Assembly (NCBI GenBank): GCA_038253325.1
Contig: JBBSHE010000021.1
Location: forward strand, 1-53,534
Length of the DNA stretch: 53,534 nt
Source: JBBSHE01 sp038253325
Lineage (GTDB): Bacteria; Actinomycetota; Actinomycetes; Propionibacteriales; Nocardioidaceae
Direction of reading: 5' to 3'
The translations under genes and the position numbers were made by a program. The notes below the pieces were generated by a model. That model did not search any database, had not been told where the DNA came from, and saw only the letters and a program-made list of their open reading frames with translations. Positions 50,215 through 53,534 of the stretch are shown piece by piece; position 1 is the stretch's first letter; every line of letters starts with the position of its first letter.

Positions 50215-51843
50215 ATGGATGCCATCTCGTCGGTGCCGACCCCACACAACGAAACCAACCTGACCTATGCGCCGGGCAGTCCTGAGCGTGCCGCCCTCGA
50301 GCTCGAGCTCAAGACGTTGCAGGCCGCCCAGACCGAGCTGAAGGCCACCGTCGGCGGCGTCCAGCGGTGGAGCTCGGGTGAGGAAATCGCGGTCGTACAG
50401 CCGCATCGCCACGAGCACGTCCTCGGCGTCGCTCGCGGTGCCACCGCCCGTGACGCCCGGGCCGCGATCAAGGCGGCGGGCGACGCGGCTCCGGGCTGGC
50501 GCGCCATGTCGTACGACGATCGCGCGGCGATCCTGCTGAAGGCCGCCGACCTTGCCGCCGGGCCGTGGCGGCAGGTGCTCAACGCCGCCACCATGCTCGG
50601 CCAGTCCAAGACCGCATGGCAGGCCGAGATCGACGCCGCCTGCGAGCTGATCGACTTCTGGCGGTTCAACGTCTACTACGGCCAGCAGATTCTCGCCGAA
50701 CAACCGATCCGCAACTCACCCGGTACCTGGAACCGCACCGACCACCGCCCACTGGAAGGCTTCGTCTACTCGATCACGCCGTTCAACTTCACCGCGATCG
50801 CCGGCAACCTGCCGACCGCGCCCGCGTTGATGGGAAACACCGTGATCTGGAAGCCGTCCGTCACCCAGCAGCTGGCCGCACACGTGGTGATGCGCGTGCT
50901 CGAGGAGGCCGGCCTGCCGCCGGGCGTCATCAACATGCTCCCCGGCCACGGCGCCGCCGTCTCTGATGTCGCACTTGCACACCCCGATCTCGCAGGCATC
51001 CACTTCACCGGGTCCACCCCGACGTTCCAGCACCTGTGGCGTACCGTTGGCGAAAACATCACGGCGTTTCGTTCGTACCCCCGAATCGTCGGCGAGACCG
51101 GAGGCAAGGACTTCATCGTCGCGCACCCGTCGGCCGACGCCGACGTGCTGCGTACGGCGCTCGTCCGCGGCGCCTTCGAGTACCAGGGACAGAAGTGCTC
51201 CGCCGCCTCTCGTGCTTACCTGCCGAGGTCCCTGTGGCGACGGATGCGTCGCGACCTGGTCAGCGAGGTCCAGTCGCTGACGATGGGAGACGTGACCGAC
51301 TTCTCCAACTTCATGGGTGCGGTCATCGACGCTCGGGCCTTCGACAAGCACCGCCGTGCGATTGCGCGGGCGAAGCGGTCCGCAAAGCTAGAGATCGTCG
51401 CCGGGGGTGACGTCGACGACTCGATCGGCTATTTCGTCCGCCCGACCGTCGTCTCGTCGTCCGACCCGACCGACCAGATCTTCAACACCGAGTACTTCGG
51501 GCCGATCCTCGCCATCCACGTGTACGACGACGGTGACTTCGAGTCTGCCGTGCATCAGATGGAGTCGTTCTCGGAGTACGCACTGACCGGCTCGATCGTG
51601 GCCCAGGATCGGGCGGCGATCGCTTGGGCGACCGAGGAGCTGCGGTTCGCGGCCGGTAACTTCTACGTCAACGACAAGCCGACCGGTGCCGTTGTCGGCC
51701 AGCAGCCGTTCGGTGGCGCGCGCGCGTCCGGAACCAACGACAAGGCGGGTTCGGCGCAGAACCTGCTGCGCTGGACGTCGCCGCGCTCCATCAAGGAGAC
51801 GTTCGTGCCCCCGAAGGACTACCGCTACCCGCACATGGGCTGA
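50215..51843 (+). CDS. pruA: 1-pyrroline-5-carboxylate dehydrogenase
   Basis: The enzyme oxidises glutamate semialdehyde to glutamate in proline and arginine catabolism. The 542-residue product is of normal length for the monofunctional type. Motifs: NLTYAPGSPERAALELEL (N-terminal family mark), GFVYSITPFNFTAIAGN, VIWKPS, HFTGST, catalytic Glu in VGETGGKDF, catalytic Cys in YQGQKCSAASRAY and C-terminal GNFYVNDKPTGAVVGQQPFG. ATG 50215 is preferred; ATG 50206 adds three residues, and neither has a strong ribosome-binding site. No proline dehydrogenase gene adjoins it. A long inverted repeat follows within 20-95 bases. Confidence 0.95.
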   Translation: MDAISSVPTPHNETNLTYAPGSPERAALELELKTLQAAQTELKATVGGVQRWSSGEEIAVVQPHRHEHVLGVARGATARDARAAIKAAGDAAPGWRAMSYDDRAAILLKAADLAAGPWRQVLNAATMLGQSKTAWQAEIDAACELIDFWRFNVYYGQQILAEQPIRNSPGTWNRTDHRPLEGFVYSITPFNFTAIAGNLPTAPALMGNTVIWKPSVTQQLAAHVVMRVLEEAGLPPGVINMLPGHGAAVSDVALAHPDLAGIHFTGSTPTFQHLWRTVGENITAFRSYPRIVGETGGKDFIVAHPSADADVLRTALVRGAFEYQGQKCSAASRAYLPRSLWRRMRRDLVSEVQSLTMGDVTDFSNFMGAVIDARAFDKHRRAIARAKRSAKLEIVAGGDVDDSIGYFVRPTVVSSSDPTDQIFNTEYFGPILAIHVYDDGDFESAVHQMESFSEYALTGSIVAQDRAAIAWATEELRFAAGNFYVNDKPTGAVVGQQPFGGARASGTNDKAGSAQNLLRWTSPRSIKETFVPPKDYRYPHMG

Positions 51844-51859
51844 GTTGCCGCGCTTGACG

Positions 51860-51935
51860 GATCCCCGTCATTGCGGCTGAAGAAGCGAGCGGCATAGCAC
51901 TCATTTCTTCAGCCGTTGACGGATGCACGGGGATC
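51860..51935. terminator. Long two-part inverted repeat after pruA
   Basis: Outer arms GATCCCCGT (51860-51868) and ACGGGGATC (51927-51935) and inner arms GGCTGAAGAA (51875-51884) and TTCTTCAGCC (51905-51914) are both perfect, around a 20-base loop with an uneven internal loop (6 and 12 bases). It begins 17 bases after the pruA stop. It could end pruA transcription from either side, be part of the helicase leader, or encode a structured RNA. I see nothing else convincing between 51844 and 52158. Confidence 0.55.
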
Positions 51936-52158
51936 GGTCGTGCGCTGATAGAGTAGGCGTCAGCCACGGCCCCTGGAAACTGGTCGCCTCGACATGAGGT
52001 CACGCGCGATCAGCGACACCGGGGCCGTCATTGTGCCCGCCAGCCCGTACGCTGCACGCGTCACCAGGAGATCGGGTACTCCGCGTTCGACAGGCTCACC
52101 GGACCGCTGACAGCGGTCTGCGTCGGACGTGACCCGACCGAACCTGGAGAACTTCGAC

Positions 52159-53534
52159 GTGTCCGTCGACATCACGCCCGTCACCACCGACCGCATCGCC
52201 GCCGCCCCCGCGGCGGCGTTCGATTTCCGGTCCCTCGACCTGCCCGTCCCGTTGGTGCGGGCACTCGAGCGGCAGGGCATCACCGAACCGACGCCGGTCC
52301 AGTCCGCCTTCGTTCCCGACGCGCTCGCGGGACGAGACGTGCTGGGCCGGGCGCGCACCGGATCCGGCAAGACGCTTGCGTTTGGGCTCCCCATGCTGGC
52401 GCGTCTGAGCGGCGAGCGCAGCAAGCCCAAGTCCCCGCGGGGACTCGTGATCGTGCCGACGCGCGAGCTCGCCAACCAGGTACGCGCGGCGATCGAGCCG
52501 CTGGCGGCCGCACTGAGGCTCGGAGTCGCGACCGTCTATGGCGGAACGCCGTACGACCGGCAGATCCGCCGGTTGCGCGCCGGCGTCGACGTCATCGTCG
52601 CCACGCCCGGCCGCCTCGACGACCTCGTCAGGCGCGGCGCCTGCAGTCTCGATCGCGTCCAGATCGCCGTCCTCGACGAGGCGGACCACCTGTGCGACCT
52701 CGGCTTCTACCCAGCCGTCGACGCGCTGCTTCGCCTCACCCCGCCGGGTGGTCAACGGCTCCTGTTGTCAGCCACGCTCGACGGCGACGTGGACCGACTG
52801 GTGCGGACGCACCTGAACCGTCCTGTCTTTCACGAGATCGACGCGGTCGAAGGCAACATCAGCGAGATGGCGCACCACGTGCTGGTGACGGACCCTGCGA
52901 CGAAGTACCGCAGCACGTCGGCCCTGCTCGAGGCGAATCCGCGGTCGATCGTCTTCACGCGGACCCGGCGTGGAGCGACCCGACTGGCCCGGCAGCTCTC
53001 CGACTCCGGACTGGATGCAGTCGACCTGCACGGGAGCCTCACGCAACGGGCTCGCGAGCGAAACCTGCGCAAGTTCTCCAGCGGGCAGGCCAGCTTCGTC
53101 GTCGCGACCGACGTCGCCGCCCGCGGCATCCATGTCGACAACGTCTCGATGGTCGTGCACTACGACCTGCCGGCGGAGGCCAAGGCCTTCCTGCACCGTT
53201 CCGGTCGTACTGCCCGGGCTGGGGTGTCCGGAGCCGTGGTGACGATCGCCACCCACGGCGAGGTACGGCAGGTCGTCCGTCTGCACAAGGCCGCCGGCGT
53301 CGACGCCCGTCACCACGATGACCGGACCGCCGCACGCCCCATGACCGTCGAGTCGCTCCGCGAGTCTGGCCGAGCCGCACCGGGCGCCACTGACCGGACG
53401 CCCGGCGCATCCACATCCGGCAGATCAGCCACATCCGGCAGATCAGCCACATCCGGCAGATCAGCCACATCCGGCAGATCAGCCACATCCGGCAGATCAG
53501 CCACATCCGGCAGATCAGCCACATCCGGCAGATC
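52159..53534 (+). CDS. DEAD-box RNA helicase, 3' end beyond the window
   Basis: A superfamily-2 RNA helicase with all motifs in order: Q motif GITEPTPVQS, I ARTGSGKT (about 65-72), Ia PTRELANQ, Ib TPGRL, II LDEADH, III LSAT, IV IVFTRTRR, V ATDVAARGIH and VI HRSGRTARAG. After the core a linker leads into a TSGRSA six-residue repeat from residue 419 that continues to the last base, so no stop is seen. GTG 52159 has GGAG nine bases upstream; GTG 52129 is an in-frame alternative. Relatives act in cold-adaptive RNA unfolding and ribosome assembly. The Gly/Arg/Ser tail probably binds RNA. Confidence 0.93.
   Translation, partial: MSVDITPVTTDRIAAAPAAAFDFRSLDLPVPLVRALERQGITEPTPVQSAFVPDALAGRDVLGRARTGSGKTLAFGLPMLARLSGERSKPKSPRGLVIVPTRELANQVRAAIEPLAAALRLGVATVYGGTPYDRQIRRLRAGVDVIVATPGRLDDLVRRGACSLDRVQIAVLDEADHLCDLGFYPAVDALLRLTPPGGQRLLLSATLDGDVDRLVRTHLNRPVFHEIDAVEGNISEMAHHVLVTDPATKYRSTSALLEANPRSIVFTRTRRGATRLARQLSDSGLDAVDLHGSLTQRARERNLRKFSSGQASFVVATDVAARGIHVDNVSMVVHYDLPAEAKAFLHRSGRTARAGVSGAVVTIATHGEVRQVVRLHKAAGVDARHHDDRTAARPMTVESLRESGRAAPGATDRTPGASTSGRSATSGRSATSGRSATSGRSATSGRSATSGRSATSGR
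53413..53534 (+). repeat. 18-bp tandem repeat in the helicase tail, running off the window
   Basis: Unit ACATCCGGCAGATCAGCC repeats exactly from 53413 at 18-base steps: six complete copies and 14 bases of a seventh at the window end. In the helicase frame it reads TSGRSA. The perfect identity suggests recent slippage, and the array has probably caused the sequence to end here. Confidence 0.93.

Noticed and set aside
52003..52119. 38-codon frame in the helicase leader
   Set aside because: No homology, no ribosome-binding site, Arg/Ser/Pro composition typical of noncoding high-GC DNA.
53413..53534. CRISPR array or minisatellite outside genes
   Set aside because: 18-mers without spacers, in frame with the helicase; a coding tandem repeat explains them.

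Overview
The window is high-GC, densely packed DNA from an actinobacterium. Evidence for this is the WhiB-type iron-sulfur regulator, an MtrA-MtrB-LpqB set, a CofD/CofE (F420) pair, paired LytR-CpsA-Psr (LCP) proteins, a long-form ribosome hibernation factor, many GTG starts and many GTGA/ATGA stop-start overlaps. The gene order fbiB-fbiA / whiB2-like / large GT2 / DUF5719 / DUF3499 / zincin-like / manB / Trm112-like / SIS / sahH / mtrA / mtrB / lpqB / comF / hpf / secA is a long-conserved actinobacterial chromosomal block, so this is core chromosome and not a plasmid or island. I cannot fix the genus; a Propionibacteriales-like organism is a guess.

Region 1 (1-11.4 kb) is a cell-surface glycopolymer locus. 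It holds two divergent LCP ligase genes, two GT2 glycosyltransferases (one GlfT1-like), UDP-galactopyranose mutase (glf), a Wzm/Wzt-type ABC exporter and, on the opposite strand, galE with a cytidylyltransferase-like gene, a small DedA/VTT membrane protein, a CDP-alcohol phosphatidyltransferase and a DUF3105 membrane protein. Together they read as supply of UDP-galactofuranose, assembly of a lipid-linked galactofuranose-containing glycan, export, and LCP attachment to peptidoglycan. The alcohol-phosphate module has no assigned substrate. The first ~110 bases are poly-G/poly-C rich and disrupt a pyridoxamine-oxidase-fold gene, probably because they are a poor-quality sequence end.

Region 2 (11.4-24 kb): fbiB (without an obvious nitroreductase half) and fbiA for F420; a divergent membrane protein with Gln-Gly-Trp repeats; a whiB2-like gene with a clear promoter; a 928-residue GT2-membrane protein coupled to a DUF5719 protein; DUF3499; a zincin-fold protein whose HExxH is degenerate; a polar amino-acid type ABC transporter (binding protein, permease, ATPase); manB; a Trm112-like protein.

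Region 3 (24-35.1 kb): SIS-domain isomerase-like protein, cation diffusion facilitator, sahH, mtrA-mtrB-lpqB, comF, hpf, an orphan LuxR-type response regulator and a YcaQ/AlkX-type DNA glycosylase.

Region 4 (35.1-43.1 kb) is where the conserved block has been disturbed. secA is intact, but it is flanked by a 3'-terminal remnant of a zinc alcohol dehydrogenase, an AlkA-like glycosylase, two unrecognised envelope proteins, an internally deleted IS110-type transposase and a DUF222-HNH endonuclease gene broken by one frameshift.

Region 5 (43.1-53.5 kb): an Rv3235-like protein and a LysM membrane protein with a 15-bp tandem repeat, a conserved hypothetical, a BldC-like HTH protein, a SAF-domain protein with a CpaE-like ATPase, a cupredoxin-like lipoprotein, a group II PLP decarboxylase, Ku, a 1-pyrroline-5-carboxylate dehydrogenase and a DEAD-box helicase whose low-complexity tail is an 18-bp tandem repeat running off the end of the window. 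I saw no tRNA, rRNA or CRISPR array. The best candidates for something undescribed are the cytidylyltransferase/DedA/CDP-alcohol phosphotransferase module inside the glycan locus, the His/Met-rich secreted protein at 40.1-41.0 kb and the long inverted repeat ahead of the helicase.
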